Of a stretch of 16,478 nt of DNA, positions 6,437-14,630 are shown piece by piece. Positions within the stretch are counted from its first letter, which is position 1; each line of letters starts with the position of its first letter. The notes below the pieces were generated by a model. The model saw only the letters and a program-made list of their open reading frames with translations, made no database searches and was not told the DNA's origin. Source of the stretch: an uncultured Bacillaceae bacterium (GTDB lineage: Bacteria > Bacillota > Bacilli > Bacillales > Alkalibacillaceae); assembly GCA_937958375.1 (NCBI GenBank), contig CALGNY010000136.1:1-16478 (forward strand), given 5' to 3'. The position numbers and the translations under genes are program-made.

Positions 6437-6766
6437 ATGAAACTAGTCCTTGCTGTAGTTCAAGACAAAGATGCGGGTAGGCTGCAGGATGCCCTCACTG
6501 AGGAAGACTACAAGACGACGAAACTGGCGACCAGTGGTGGGTTTTTGAAAGAGGGCAATACGACGTTAATGATTGGTTGCGATGATGATCAAGTCGATCA
6601 TGCGTTGGAGATCATTCGTGATAATTGCAGTCAGCGTGAACAAATGGTTGCACCGATCTCGCCAATGGGAGGGAATGCCGATTCTTACATTCCACGCCCA
6701 GTGAAGGTAGAGGTTGGCGGCGCGACAGTATTTGTTCTTCCAGTGGAGGCATTTCATAAATTTTAA
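6437..6766 (+). CDS. darA: Cyclic di-AMP receptor DarA (YaaQ, PII-like)
   Basis: DarA, also called PstA or YaaQ, is a trimeric PII-like protein that binds the second messenger c-di-AMP; its downstream targets are poorly known. The 109-residue product starts with the MKLVLAVVQD strand, carries TTKLATSGGFLKEGNTTLMIG (27-47) with the glycine-rich turn and T/N residues expected at the nucleotide pocket, the PISPMGGNADSY loop (73-84) and the C-terminal VEVGGATVFVLPV strand (91-103). Length and motifs match B. subtilis DarA closely. AAGGAGG at 6424-6430 gives a strong ribosome binding site. An extended -10 promoter lies just upstream, so it may have its own transcription inside the operon. c-di-AMP controls potassium and osmolyte balance, a suitable context for a halotolerant organism (inference). 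Confidence 0.95.
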   Translation: MKLVLAVVQDKDAGRLQDALTEEDYKTTKLATSGGFLKEGNTTLMIGCDDDQVDHALEIIRDNCSQREQMVAPISPMGGNADSYIPRPVKVEVGGATVFVLPVEAFHKF

Positions 6767-6790
6767 CGGCATTAGAAAGTAGGTCAAAAC

Positions 6791-7234
6791 GTGATGAAGA
6801 TATCTCAAGATCTTCAAACAAAATTAGAAGCGAAAGTTCCCCAGCGAATGAATCCACCGTCGAATTCGCAAGCATTTCAAGCGATGGTCGGACAAGAACG
6901 GGAGAAGCTCCAGGGTGAACAGTTGACGAAGGCGCTTCATCAGATTCAACAACAAGGAGAGAAAATTGTTAAGTTCCGTTCGTTTAAGGATTTGGCGAAA
7001 TATAAACGGATGGTTCGCGATTTTATGGAGGAAACGGTCCAGCAGGGCTTGAATTTGAAACAATCCCGCAGTTGGGACCTGGAGGGCGGCAACAGACAGC
7101 TGATGTTGGTGGAACAGATTGATGACAAGCTTGTGGAGCTGACCGATCAATTACTGGATCAAGAAAAAGAGTCCCTCGATCTTTTGCAAATTATCGGTGA
7201 CATCAAAGGGATGCTGGTGAGTTTATACGCATAA
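6791..7234 (+). CDS. yaaR: YaaR family protein (DUF327)
   Basis: A member of the YaaR/DUF327 family, always found in this gene neighbourhood and without an established biochemical role. The 147-residue product (GTG start; 146 from the following ATG) has a polar, disordered-looking N-terminus with proline and serine/asparagine, followed by a mostly helical domain: EQLTKALHQIQQQGEKI (43-59), FKDLAKYKRMVRDFM (65-79), then WDLEGGNRQLMLVEQID and a leucine-rich C-terminal helix ending GDIKGMLVSLYA. B. subtilis YaaR has the same FRDLAKFKR and IGEIKGLL signatures. AAGTAGG at 6777-6783 is seven bases before GTG 6791 and ten before ATG 6794, so either start is possible; MKI matches the B. subtilis start. 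It lies 24 bases after darA and 20-29 before holB. Confidence 0.92.
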   Translation: MMKISQDLQTKLEAKVPQRMNPPSNSQAFQAMVGQEREKLQGEQLTKALHQIQQQGEKIVKFRSFKDLAKYKRMVRDFMEETVQQGLNLKQSRSWDLEGGNRQLMLVEQIDDKLVELTDQLLDQEKESLDLLQIIGDIKGMLVSLYA

Positions 7235-7260
7235 TTACTTTTGACATAGATAGGATGGGC

Positions 7261-8250
7261 ATGATGACGTGGTCAGGATTACTTGACAAACAACCGATCG
7301 CAACGAAAATGTTGACGAATAGTATTCAAAAAAATCGAATCGCACATGCCTATTTGTTTCATGGGCCTAGGGGGACTGGCAAACGAGAGGCCAGTCTTTT
7401 GTTTGCGATGCGCTATTTTTGCAGCAATCCGCAAGAGAATGAAGAGCCTTGTGGTGCCTGTGTCGATTGCAAGCGAATCCAATCCGGAAACCATCCGGAT
7501 GTGCACTGGATTCAACCGGACGGCCAATCGATTAAGAAGGATCAAATCGAGTTTTTACAAAAAGAATTTACGTATTCCGGTTTTGAATCGGATCAAAAAA
7601 TATATATTTTGGAAGAAGCCGATAAAATGACCGTCAATGCAGCGAATCGGTTGCTGAAATTCTTGGAGGAGCCGAGCCGGAAGACACTTGCGATCTTATT
7701 GACGGAGCAGGTTGATGCGATGCTGGATACGATTTTGTCACGGTGTCAGCGTATTCACTTTTATCCATTAGCACACGATGCCTATCTACAACAATTAAAA
7801 GAAAATGGTCTGACGGAAACAAATGCGCGTCTCGGAACGGCATTACGGTTAAATTTAGAAGAGGCGGAGGCATTGCAAACGGATGAGTGGTTTGCGAATG
7901 GGCGAAAAATAGTGGTACAATTAATGGATAGGATCATCCAGCCAAATGAAGAGGCATACATATTCCTTCACCAATCATGGTTCAATCATTTTGAAGATCG
8001 CACCCAGCATGAAAAAGGGCTGGATTTATTGTCGGTTTGGTTGAAGGATCTCGTGTATTTGCATTTAGGTGAAAAGGAACACCTGGTTTTCATTGACCAA
8101 TTGGATCGGCTGGAGCAACAACATGCCTATATGCCGCTGAAAGCAGTCAAAGCAGCCATTTATGAGGTGTTGCAAACAAAGCGGAAATTAAGCATGAATG
8201 TTCATCCTACATTGGCAATGGAACAATTAATCCTCAAATTAGAGAGGTGA
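7261..8250 (+). CDS. holB: DNA polymerase III subunit delta' (clamp loader)
   Basis: The delta' subunit completes the clamp-loader ring with delta and DnaX. From the start used here it has 329 residues, with Walker A-like GPRGTGK (35-41), zinc cysteines C54, C64, C67 and C70, a Walker B-like IYILEEADKM (114-123) where the usual Asp-Glu is replaced by Glu-Glu, and the SRC motif at 160-162. The core GNHPDVHWIQPDGQSIKK matches B. subtilis HolB well. Start choice is uncertain among ATG 7255, 7261 and 7264: the only ribosome binding signal is a weak TAGGA at 7251-7255, and MMTW aligns best with the family start, so 7261 or 7264 is preferred. The stop overlaps the ricT ribosome binding site. Confidence 0.94.
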   Translation: MMTWSGLLDKQPIATKMLTNSIQKNRIAHAYLFHGPRGTGKREASLLFAMRYFCSNPQENEEPCGACVDCKRIQSGNHPDVHWIQPDGQSIKKDQIEFLQKEFTYSGFESDQKIYILEEADKMTVNAANRLLKFLEEPSRKTLAILLTEQVDAMLDTILSRCQRIHFYPLAHDAYLQQLKENGLTETNARLGTALRLNLEEAEALQTDEWFANGRKIVVQLMDRIIQPNEEAYIFLHQSWFNHFEDRTQHEKGLDLLSVWLKDLVYLHLGEKEHLVFIDQLDRLEQQHAYMPLKAVKAAIYEVLQTKRKLSMNVHPTLAMEQLILKLER

Positions 8251-8257
8251 ATATAGA

Positions 8258-9088
8258 TTGGTTGAAATTATTGGTGTCCGTTTTAAGAAAGCGGGTAAAA
8301 TATATTACTTCGATCCCGGTAACTTGACGATTACGACTGATGATCATGTCATCGTCGAAACCGTTCGTGGGATTGAGTACGGCGATGTGGTGATCGCCAA
8401 CAAGCGGGTCGATGAAGAGGATGTCGTCCTGCCGTTGAAAAAAGTCATTCGTGTGGCAGATGAGCATGATCACCGGACGGTTGCTGAAAATGAACAGCAA
8501 ACGGTCGAAGCGTTTGAAGTCTGTTCGAAGAAGATCGATGAGCACAAACTAGACATGAATCTAGTTGATGTCGAGTACACCTTCGATCGAAATAAAATTA
8601 TCTTTTATTTCACGGCAGACGGTCGCGTTGATTTCAGAAACCTTGTCAAAGATCTGGCTTCGGTCTTTAAAACGCGCATTGAACTTCGCCAAATCGGTGT
8701 CCGTGATGAAGCAAAAATGCTTGGCGGAATCGGTCCGTGCGGCAGAATGCTTTGTTGTTCAACCTTTTTGGGTGATTTCGAACCGGTTTCCATCAAGATG
8801 GCGAAGGACCAAAACCTTTCGTTGAATCCAGCGAAGATCTCCGGACTATGCGGACGGTTGATGTGCTGCCTGAAGTATGAAAATGATATGTACGAAGATG
8901 CTAAAAGAGAGCTTCCGGACATTGGCGAGAGGATCACGGTCTCCCATGGAAATGGGAAGGTCGTCGGATTAAATATGCTTGAGAGACTTGTCCAGATTGA
9001 ATTACCTGAAATGGAGCGCGTACTAGAGTATACCATCGATGAACTGATTGAAGAGGGGGCCATTTCAGTTCCAGTTGTAAAACAATGA
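8258..9088 (+). CDS. ricT: RicT (YaaT), Fe-S subunit of the Y-complex
   Basis: RicT (YaaT, PSP1 family) forms with RicA (YmcA) and RicF (YlbF) a complex carrying two [4Fe-4S] clusters that steers RNase Y in mRNA maturation and affects sporulation, competence and biofilm formation. The 276-residue product has the whole conserved PSP1 core from FKKAGKIYYFDPG (9-21) through VVETVRGIEYG and ADGRVDFRNLVKDLA. Its cysteines are in the expected clusters: C161, C166, C167 and C198, C203, C204. The match to B. subtilis YaaT between residues 100 and 210 is near identity. Translation starts at TTG 8258, supported by AGAGGTGA at 8243-8250, which overlaps the holB stop, so the two genes are probably coupled. 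yabA follows 10 bases later. Confidence 0.96.
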   Translation: MVEIIGVRFKKAGKIYYFDPGNLTITTDDHVIVETVRGIEYGDVVIANKRVDEEDVVLPLKKVIRVADEHDHRTVAENEQQTVEAFEVCSKKIDEHKLDMNLVDVEYTFDRNKIIFYFTADGRVDFRNLVKDLASVFKTRIELRQIGVRDEAKMLGGIGPCGRMLCCSTFLGDFEPVSIKMAKDQNLSLNPAKISGLCGRLMCCLKYENDMYEDAKRELPDIGERITVSHGNGKVVGLNMLERLVQIELPEMERVLEYTIDELIEEGAISVPVVKQ

Positions 9089-9098
9089 GGTGGGTAAC

Positions 9099-9446
9099 GT
9101 GAACAAAAAAGAAATGCTCGAACATTTCTCAAGTGTGGAAAAGAAGTTTACAGAATTACAAGATGAATTGGTGAAAATGAAAACGAACCTCGTTCATTTG
9201 GTCGAGGAAAACCACCAGTTGGCCCATGAAAATCATCATCTGAGTCAGCGATTGGATGAATTGAGAAATAACCAAGAGTCCGATGCTGACCATGCAGACG
9301 CAGACGAAAAGGACTCCCAAGCAGTCGGCGAAGGATATGACAACCTAGCGCGGATCTATGAAGAAGGATTTCATATTTGTCATGTCTATTTCGGTACGCC
9401 ACGTGGAGAGAAAGATTGTATTTTCTGTTTGAAGTTTTTTGAATGA
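9099..9446 (+). CDS. yabA: Replication initiation control protein YabA
   Basis: YabA represses chromosome replication initiation by binding DnaA and the sliding clamp DnaN. The 115-residue product has an N-terminal coiled coil (about 3-60, glutamate, leucine and histidine rich, with EENHQLAHENHHL), an acidic hinge (DADHADADEKD, 62-72) and the C-terminal zinc-binding domain beginning GEGYDNLARIYEEGFHIC, with H92, C94, C107 and C110 as ligands. The frame is open from GTG 9090, but GTG 9099 is chosen because TGAGGTGG at 9086-9093 is correctly placed and MNKKE matches the B. subtilis MDKKE start. It is the last gene of the operon begun at yaaO and is followed by a terminator. Having YabA, clamp-loader and thymidylate genes together is a replication theme. 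Confidence 0.95.
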   Translation: MNKKEMLEHFSSVEKKFTELQDELVKMKTNLVHLVEENHQLAHENHHLSQRLDELRNNQESDADHADADEKDSQAVGEGYDNLARIYEEGFHICHVYFGTPRGEKDCIFCLKFFE

Positions 9447-9453
9447 TGTGATG

Positions 9454-9494
9454 AAACATCCTTTGTTGTAAGTACAGCAGAGGATGTTTTCTTT
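9454..9494 (+). terminator. Terminator after yabA
   Basis: A 9-bp perfect stem (9454-9462 with 9481-9489) closes an 18-base loop and is followed by TTTCTTT. It begins eight bases after the yabA stop and should end the yaaO-yabA operon. The next 80 bases to trmN6 hold only a GAGGG ribosome binding site; I found no convincing promoter there. Confidence 0.85.
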
Positions 9495-9577
9495 AGAGTC
9501 GGGTCATTTGAATGCTCAAGACCGGAACATGCAACACGATGAGAATCAGTTGAACGACATAGAAACGAGGGCATACT

Positions 9578-10363
9578 ATGGTTGAATTAAAAGGGGATGA
9601 ACGGATCGATTATTTGTTGGCCGATCGGAAAAGAAGAATCATCCAAAGTCCATCCGTCTTCTCGTTTTCCATCGATGCGGTGTTGCTTTCCAATTTCGTT
9701 TATATGCCAATCAAGCGAGGGAAAGTAATCGATCTTTGTACGGGTAATGGCGTGATTCCCTTATTTTTATCAAAAAGAAGCCATGCAGAACTATACGGGT
9801 TGGAAATTCAAGAGCGGATTTATGATATGGCCGTTCGGAATGTCGAATTAAACAACATGGAAGATCAAATTACCATCGTCCAGGGGGATCTAAGGGAATT
9901 GCCAGAGGAGTTGGCGAAGCAGCGTTTTGATGTCGTCACATGTAATCCGCCTTATTTTCCGACCGACGAAGGGAAAAAGAAAATTAATGAAAATGCTCAT
10001 TTGGCATATGCAAGACATGAAATTTTATGTGATTTGGATGATGTGTTGAAGGCTTGCAGCTTGCTTGTTCGCTCGAAAGGAAAAGTCGCGATTGTACACC
10101 GGCCCGCACGAATGGCCGATCTGATGACGATCGGGAGAAAGTACCGACTTGAGCCGAAGAAGATTCAGCTGGTTCATCCGAAAAAAGGTCGGGATGCGAA
10201 TATCGTGTTGGTGGAGTATGCGAAGGATGGCAACCCGGACCTTCATGTGCTACCACCGATTTATATCCATGATGAGGATGGCCATTACACGACAGAGGTT
10301 GCACGCATTTTATACGGTGAAGAGGGGAGCAGAATCCATGGTGGACGTTCAGAAGAGTTTTAA
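9578..10363 (+). CDS. trmN6: tRNA1(Val) (adenine(37)-N6)-methyltransferase (YabB)
   Basis: An SAM-dependent class I methyltransferase of the TrmN6/YfiC type, YabB in B. subtilis, expected to methylate N6 of A37 in tRNA-Val. In the 261-residue product I see the N-terminal LLADRKRRIIQSPSVFSFSIDAVLLSNF region (13-40), motif I VIDLCTGNGVIPL (50-62), an acidic strand end GLEIQE (74-79), and the catalytic NPPYF motif (123-127), diagnostic for N6-adenine or N5-glutamine methylation. ATG 9578 is preceded by GAGGG at 9567-9571. Its last 26 bases overlap the start of rsmI; in B. subtilis the GIY-YIG gene yazA lies between the two and it is absent here. The substrate assignment rests on the family. Confidence 0.9.
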   Translation: MVELKGDERIDYLLADRKRRIIQSPSVFSFSIDAVLLSNFVYMPIKRGKVIDLCTGNGVIPLFLSKRSHAELYGLEIQERIYDMAVRNVELNNMEDQITIVQGDLRELPEELAKQRFDVVTCNPPYFPTDEGKKKINENAHLAYARHEILCDLDDVLKACSLLVRSKGKVAIVHRPARMADLMTIGRKYRLEPKKIQLVHPKKGRDANIVLVEYAKDGNPDLHVLPPIYIHDEDGHYTTEVARILYGEEGSRIHGGRSEEF

Positions 10364-11213
10364 GGATGAGAACCGAGCAACGCTTTACTTGGTACCGACA
10401 CCGATTGGAAACCTGGAAGACATGACATTTCGTGCGTTGTCGACCTTGAAAGAAGTGTCCTATATTGCTTGTGAAGATACGCGGCAAACAAAAAAGCTGC
10501 TGAACCATTTTGAAATTCATCGACCGCTGATCAGTTATCATGAGCACAGTGACCAAAGGAAAGAAAATGAGCTGTTATCCAAATTGCAGGAAGGCCATTC
10601 GATCGCCCTGGTTAGTGATGCGGGAATGCCGGTTGTTTCGGATCCAGGATTTGAGTTGATTCAGCGGGTGAGGGAAGAAGGTTTTGATGTGGTCAGTCTG
10701 CCAGGTGCCAATGCTGCTCTCGTCGCACTGATTGCATCAGGCTTGCCTGCTCATACGTTTACGTTCTACGGATTTTTGCCCAAAAAGAAAAAAGAGGTCC
10801 AGCACATCTTAAACGATTTGGATTCAATCAAACAGACGTTGATTTTTTATGAGTCACCATACCGGATCAAACAAACGATTCAGTTCATGTCAGAGGTCTA
10901 TGAGCCATCGAGGGAAATTGTGATCGCAAGAGAATTGACCAAACGATTTGAAGAATATGTACGAGGCAGCCTCACGGAAGTCAAGCAATGGATCGATGAC
11001 GACCAATTAACGTTAAAAGGAGAGTTTGTGTTGATGGTCGGTCCAGGTGACCCCCAATCAAATAAAAATCATTGGTGGGAAGGTTTAGAGATTCGGGAAC
11101 ATGTTGAAGCTTATATACAAGAAGGTGAATCTTCAAAAGAGGCGATTAAGCAGGTTGCAGCGGAGCGTTCGCTATCAAAGCGGGAAGTCTATCAAGCTTA
11201 TCACGTAGAATGA
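10338..11213 (+). CDS. rsmI: 16S rRNA (cytidine(1402)-2'-O)-methyltransferase
   Basis: RsmI (YabC) 2'-O-methylates C1402 of 16S rRNA in the decoding centre, together with RsmH. The 291-residue tetrapyrrole-methylase-fold protein carries LVPTPIGNLEDMTFRAL (18-34), ACEDTRQTKKL (44-54), LVSDAGMPVVSDPG (91-104), LPGANAALVALIASGLP (121-137) and the RELTKRFEE signature. The frame is open far upstream to 10149, but that part lies inside trmN6 and has no family similarity. ATG 10338 has GAGGGGAG upstream and gives the MVDVQKS start that resembles the B. subtilis N-terminus. The 26-base overlap with trmN6 implies translational coupling. A C-terminal extension with SSKEAIKQVAAERSLSKREVYQAYH is the usual helical tail. 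It converges on abrB. Confidence 0.95.
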   Translation: MVDVQKSFKDENRATLYLVPTPIGNLEDMTFRALSTLKEVSYIACEDTRQTKKLLNHFEIHRPLISYHEHSDQRKENELLSKLQEGHSIALVSDAGMPVVSDPGFELIQRVREEGFDVVSLPGANAALVALIASGLPAHTFTFYGFLPKKKKEVQHILNDLDSIKQTLIFYESPYRIKQTIQFMSEVYEPSREIVIARELTKRFEEYVRGSLTEVKQWIDDDQLTLKGEFVLMVGPGDPQSNKNHWWEGLEIREHVEAYIQEGESSKEAIKQVAAERSLSKREVYQAYHVE

Positions 11214-11216
11214 CCC

Positions 11217-11254
11217 AAAAAAACAAATAGACTGTAGCGAGGCTACAGTCTATT
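11217..11254 (-). terminator. Terminator of abrB, between convergent rsmI and abrB
   Basis: A perfect 13-bp stem (11226-11238 with 11242-11254) with a 3-base loop. On the minus strand it is followed by TT, G and seven T, a classic terminator for abrB. On the plus strand only TATG follows, so it would act weakly for rsmI. Confidence 0.88.
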
Positions 11255-11265
11255 ATGTAAATCTC

Positions 11266-11556
11266 TTATTTTTCAACTTTTTCGTCAAATTTTTTGCGGA
11301 TTTCATCGATCAACTGTTCAGCGCCTTCGCGGCTAAGAACGATGGAACCGTCACCAACAGTAATGTTATTGTTGGAAATATCGCCAGTGATTGCACAAGC
11401 CATATTCGGTTTATATTTCTTTAAGATGATCTGGTCGTCATCCACGTAAATTTCAAGCGCATCTTTTATGTTTATATCTAATGTACGGCGCAATTCGATT
11501 GGGATTACGACTCTACCAAGCTCGTCAACCTTTCTTACAATACCTGTAGATTTCAT
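11266..11556 (-). CDS. abrB: Transition-state regulator AbrB
   Basis: AbrB is a tetrameric DNA-binding global repressor of stationary-phase and biofilm genes, itself repressed by Spo0A-P. The 96-residue product has the swapped-hairpin DNA-binding domain MKSTGIVRKVDELGRVVIPIELRRTL (1-26, including the DNA-contacting arginines) followed by KDALEIYVDDDQIILKKYKPNM (31-52), then a C-terminal multimerisation region with SREGAEQLIDEIRKKF. The N-terminal half is nearly identical to B. subtilis AbrB (and paralogue Abh), and synteny between rsmI and metS picks AbrB. AGGAG (minus strand, 11572-11568) precedes the ATG by 11 bases. It has its own promoter and divides the plus-strand genes. Confidence 0.96.
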   Translation of the reverse strand: MKSTGIVRKVDELGRVVIPIELRRTLDINIKDALEIYVDDDQIILKKYKPNMACAITGDISNNNITVGDGSIVLSREGAEQLIDEIRKKFDEKVEK

Positions 11557-11610
11557 AATTCGTTTCTCTCCTCTCGATCATAGTAATAAGATTCGCTATC
11601 TTATGACATT

Positions 11611-11639
11611 AATGTACCACTATTTTTTTTAATAGTCAA
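11611..11639 (-). promoter_or_regulatory. Sigma-A promoter of abrB
   Basis: On the minus strand TTGACT (11639-11634) and TACATT (11616-11611) are 17 bases apart, separated by an A-rich spacer. The transcript would have a leader of about 50 bases before the ATG. AT-rich DNA around it fits known AbrB autoregulation, but a specific AbrB or Spo0A site is not evident. Confidence 0.7.
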
Positions 11640-11702
11640 TTAAGTAAAGGCAAAATTGTAAATTTTTGTTTCGCTATATTTTCGCCTATTTCTCTGTGGA
11701 AA

Positions 11703-11730
11703 TTGAACTATTTAATGGGTACAATAATAT
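11703..11730 (+). promoter_or_regulatory. Weak candidate promoter for metS
   Basis: TTGAAC (11703-11708) and TAATAT (11725-11730) are 16 bases apart. It is the best of several AT-rich possibilities in the abrB-metS gap. The leader of about 125 bases shows no T-box consensus (AGGGTGGNACCGCG) and no S-box features. Confidence 0.35.
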
Positions 11731-11861
11731 CTAGTTCATATTTTACCAAACGAACACTAAATAGAGAACATATTTTTTGCAATTTATAAAAATTGTCAAA
11801 TAAATGTAATATTTAAAGCGAGTTATTTGTTAATTTTACCCATAATTTAGGAGGTTCTAAG

Positions 11862-13832
11862 ATGCCAGAAGAAAAAAACACCTTTTATTTAACAACACCT
11901 ATTTATTATCCAAGTGGCAATCTGCATATTGGGCATGCCTATACGACCGTCGCTGCGGATGCGATGGCGCGGTACAAACGGTTGCGTGGTTATGAAGTCA
12001 TGTTTTTGACTGGAACCGACGAGCATGGTCAAAAAATTCAGCGCAAAGCGGAAGAAAAAGGCGTTGAGCCGATTGAATACGTCGATGAAATTGTCGCAGG
12101 AATCAAAAAGCTTTGGAAGCAATTAGATATTTCCAATGATGATTTTATCCGTACGACAGAGGACCGGCACAAAGAAATTGTCGAAAAGATATTCGATCAA
12201 CTTTATCAGCAAGGCGACATTTATTTGGATGAATATGAGGGATGGTATTGTACGCCATGTGAATCCTTCTTCACGGAAAGGCAACTGGATGACGGGAAAT
12301 GTCCGGATTGCGGACGCCCAGTCGAAAAAGTCAAAGAAGAATCGTATTTCTTTAAAATGAGTAAATATGCAGATCGATTGATTCAGTATTACGAGGAAAA
12401 TCCCGAATTCATTCAGCCTGAAAGCCGTAAAAATGAAATGGTGAACAACTTTATTAAGCCAGGCCTAGAAGATCTTGCTGTTTCCCGTACGACGTTTGAT
12501 TGGGGCGTTCGTGTTCCGGGAAACCCAAAACACGTCATTTACGTGTGGATTGATGCGTTATCCAATTACATTACGGCGTTAGGTTATGGCACAGACAATG
12601 ATGAGAAATACCAAAAGTTCTGGCCAGCCGATGTCCATTTAGTCGGTAAGGAGATTGTTCGTTTTCACACCATTTATTGGCCAATTATGTTGATGGCACT
12701 TGATTTGCCGTTACCGAAAAAAGTTTTTGCACACGGTTGGCTACTCATGAAAGATGGAAAAATGTCTAAATCAAAGGGGAATGTCGTCGACCCAGTCAGT
12801 CTGATTGACCGTTATGGTTTAGATGCCCTTCGTTATTATTTGCTTCGTGAAGTCCCATTTGGATCAGATGGCGTATTCACACCAGAGGCGTTCGTTGAGC
12901 GTACCAACTATGACCTGGCAAATGACTTGGGGAACTTGTTGAACCGTACCGTTGCGATGATCAATAAGTACTTTGATGGTGAGATCCCTGCCATTCAATT
13001 GAATGAGACGGAATATGACCGTGATTTGATGAATCTCGCTCGGGATGTACGAGCGGAGGTGGAGGACGCAATGGAAAACATGCAGTTCTCGGTTGCTTTG
13101 TCCACACTATGGAAGTTCATCAGTCGCACAAATAAATACATTGATGAAAATGAACCTTGGGTATTGGCAAAAGATGAATCCAAACGAAAACGATTGGGCA
13201 ACGTCATGGCTCATCTTGTCGAGTCACTCAGACAGATTGCGATTATGCTCCAACCATTCTTGACGTCTACGCCTCAAAAGGTATTTGAGCAATTGGGCAT
13301 CGAAAATGAAGCGCTTCACGGCTGGGATAGCCTGAATGATTTTGAACAACTTCCAAGAGGAACAAAAGTCCAAAAAGGCAACCCGATTTTCCCGCGGTTG
13401 GATAATGAAGTCGAAATTCAAGCGATTAAAGATATGATGGCACCTCCTGCACCGAAAAAAGAAGAAACGAAAGAGCCAACGGATGAGGGTGGCAGTGACC
13501 TGGCCCCAGAAGTCACCATTGATGATTTTATGAAATTGGATTTCCGCGTCGCCGAAGTGATTGAAGCGGATCCAGTGAAGAAGGCCGATAAATTACTGAA
13601 GTTAAGAGTCGATCTTGGGTTTGAAAAACGTCAAGTCGTCTCTGGCATTGCAGAGCATTTCAAACCGGAAGAGTTGATCGGCAAAAAAGTCATCGTCGTT
13701 TCCAACTTGAAGGCTGTTAAATTACGTGGTGAGCTATCCCAAGGGATGATATTGGCCGGTGAAGACGATGAAGGTAATTTATCTCTTGCTACCATTGATC
13801 AAACATTGCCGAACGGAACACAAATCAACTAA
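11862..13832 (+). CDS. metG: Methionine--tRNA ligase
   Basis: Charges tRNA-Met with methionine, for both initiation and elongation (metS in B. subtilis). The 656-residue class Ia synthetase carries the HIGH motif (22-25) after TPIYYPSGN, a single zinc knuckle pair C130/C133 and C147/C150, the ISR-type GWYCTPCESF region, KMSKSKGN (300-307) and an anticodon-binding helical domain to about 500. A polar linker rich in lysine, glutamate and proline (about 523-545) precedes a C-terminal EMAP-like tRNA-binding domain with DFMKLDFRVAEV and LSQGMILA. Length matches the Bacillus dimeric type. AGGAGG at 11849-11854 supports the ATG. tatD follows with its start codon 30 bases after the stop. Confidence 0.97.
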   Translation: MPEEKNTFYLTTPIYYPSGNLHIGHAYTTVAADAMARYKRLRGYEVMFLTGTDEHGQKIQRKAEEKGVEPIEYVDEIVAGIKKLWKQLDISNDDFIRTTEDRHKEIVEKIFDQLYQQGDIYLDEYEGWYCTPCESFFTERQLDDGKCPDCGRPVEKVKEESYFFKMSKYADRLIQYYEENPEFIQPESRKNEMVNNFIKPGLEDLAVSRTTFDWGVRVPGNPKHVIYVWIDALSNYITALGYGTDNDEKYQKFWPADVHLVGKEIVRFHTIYWPIMLMALDLPLPKKVFAHGWLLMKDGKMSKSKGNVVDPVSLIDRYGLDALRYYLLREVPFGSDGVFTPEAFVERTNYDLANDLGNLLNRTVAMINKYFDGEIPAIQLNETEYDRDLMNLARDVRAEVEDAMENMQFSVALSTLWKFISRTNKYIDENEPWVLAKDESKRKRLGNVMAHLVESLRQIAIMLQPFLTSTPQKVFEQLGIENEALHGWDSLNDFEQLPRGTKVQKGNPIFPRLDNEVEIQAIKDMMAPPAPKKEETKEPTDEGGSDLAPEVTIDDFMKLDFRVAEVIEADPVKKADKLLKLRVDLGFEKRQVVSGIAEHFKPEELIGKKVIVVSNLKAVKLRGELSQGMILAGEDDEGNLSLATIDQTLPNGTQIN

Positions 13833-13862
13833 TTGACTCTGGCTGATAGGAAGGATGATAAG

Positions 13863-14630
13863 GTGTTATTTGATACACATGTCCATTTGAATGCCGATCA
13901 GTTTATGGATGATCGAGATGAAGTGATTGAACGGGCAAAAGAAGCGGGCGTCACAGAAATGGTGGTCGTCGGCTTCGACCGGAAGACGATTCCATTGGCG
14001 ATTGAAATCGCTGAAGAATATCCATTTATTTATGCGGCGGTCGGTTGGCATCCGGTTGATGCCATCGATATGACCGATGAGGATTTAGCGTGGATTGAAG
14101 AGCTTGCATCCCATGAGAAAGTCGTTGCGCTCGGTGAGATGGGGCTGGACTATCATTGGGATAAATCACCCCATGATGTCCAACAAGAGGTTTTCAGAAA
14201 ACAAATCCGATTGGCGAAAAAGCTGAAAATGCCGATCATTATCCATAACCGAGAAGCAACGGAAGATATCATTAAGATTCTGAAGGAAGAAGATGCTTCA
14301 GAAGTCGGTGGGATTATGCACTGTTTCAATGATCAGGCATCCTATGCCCACGAATGCTTGGACCTTAACTTTCACATATCACTTGGCGGTCCGGTGACGT
14401 TCAAAAATGCGACCGATCCAAAAATTGTCGCCGAACAAGTACCGCTCGACAAGTTATTGATTGAAACCGATTGTCCATTTTTGGCACCACACCCGAACCG
14501 AGGAAAACGGAACGAACCGGCTTATGTGAAATTAGTCGCAGAAAAAATAGCGGAAATCAAAGAAATGAGCTTAGAAGAAATTGGAGAAGCAACGAGAACG
14601 AATGCGAAAAGACTCTTTGGTATTTCTTAA
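13863..14630 (+). CDS. tatD: TatD family metal-dependent hydrolase (YabD)
   Basis: A TIM-barrel metal-dependent hydrolase; TatD proteins are reported to act as 3'-5' DNases or RNases in repair and degradation. The 255-residue product has the metal ligands in order: H6 and H8 (FDTHVHL), E92 (GEMGLDYH), H128 (IIIHNR), H153 (GIMHCF) and D203 (LIETDCPFL), and the PNRGKRNEP block. The frame is open from TTG 13833, but GTG 13863 is preferred: AGGAAGG at 13848-13854 lies eight bases upstream and MLFDTH equals the start of B. subtilis YabD. It is cotranscribed with metS as usual. The stop codon touches copy 2 of the palindromic repeat. Confidence 0.94.
   Translation: MLFDTHVHLNADQFMDDRDEVIERAKEAGVTEMVVVGFDRKTIPLAIEIAEEYPFIYAAVGWHPVDAIDMTDEDLAWIEELASHEKVVALGEMGLDYHWDKSPHDVQQEVFRKQIRLAKKLKMPIIIHNREATEDIIKILKEEDASEVGGIMHCFNDQASYAHECLDLNFHISLGGPVTFKNATDPKIVAEQVPLDKLLIETDCPFLAPHPNRGKRNEPAYVKLVAEKIAEIKEMSLEEIGEATRTNAKRLFGIS

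Noticed and set aside
8605..9132. Long minus-strand ORF (175 codons) opposite ricT
   Set aside because: It lies fully over a secure gene, has no recognisable motif and no ribosome binding signal.
9984..10556. Long minus-strand ORF (190 codons) opposite trmN6 and rsmI
   Set aside because: Shadow of two well-identified genes; composition is unlike a protein and no expression signals are seen.
11792..11800. Spo0A box (ATTGTCAAA, eight of nine matches)
   Set aside because: It is more than 150 bases upstream of the abrB promoter in very AT-rich DNA, where such matches arise by chance; no 0A box overlaps the abrB start.
11640..11861. T-box or S-box riboswitch in the metS leader
   Set aside because: No T-box consensus, specifier stem or terminator/antiterminator pair can be seen, and no S-box core.
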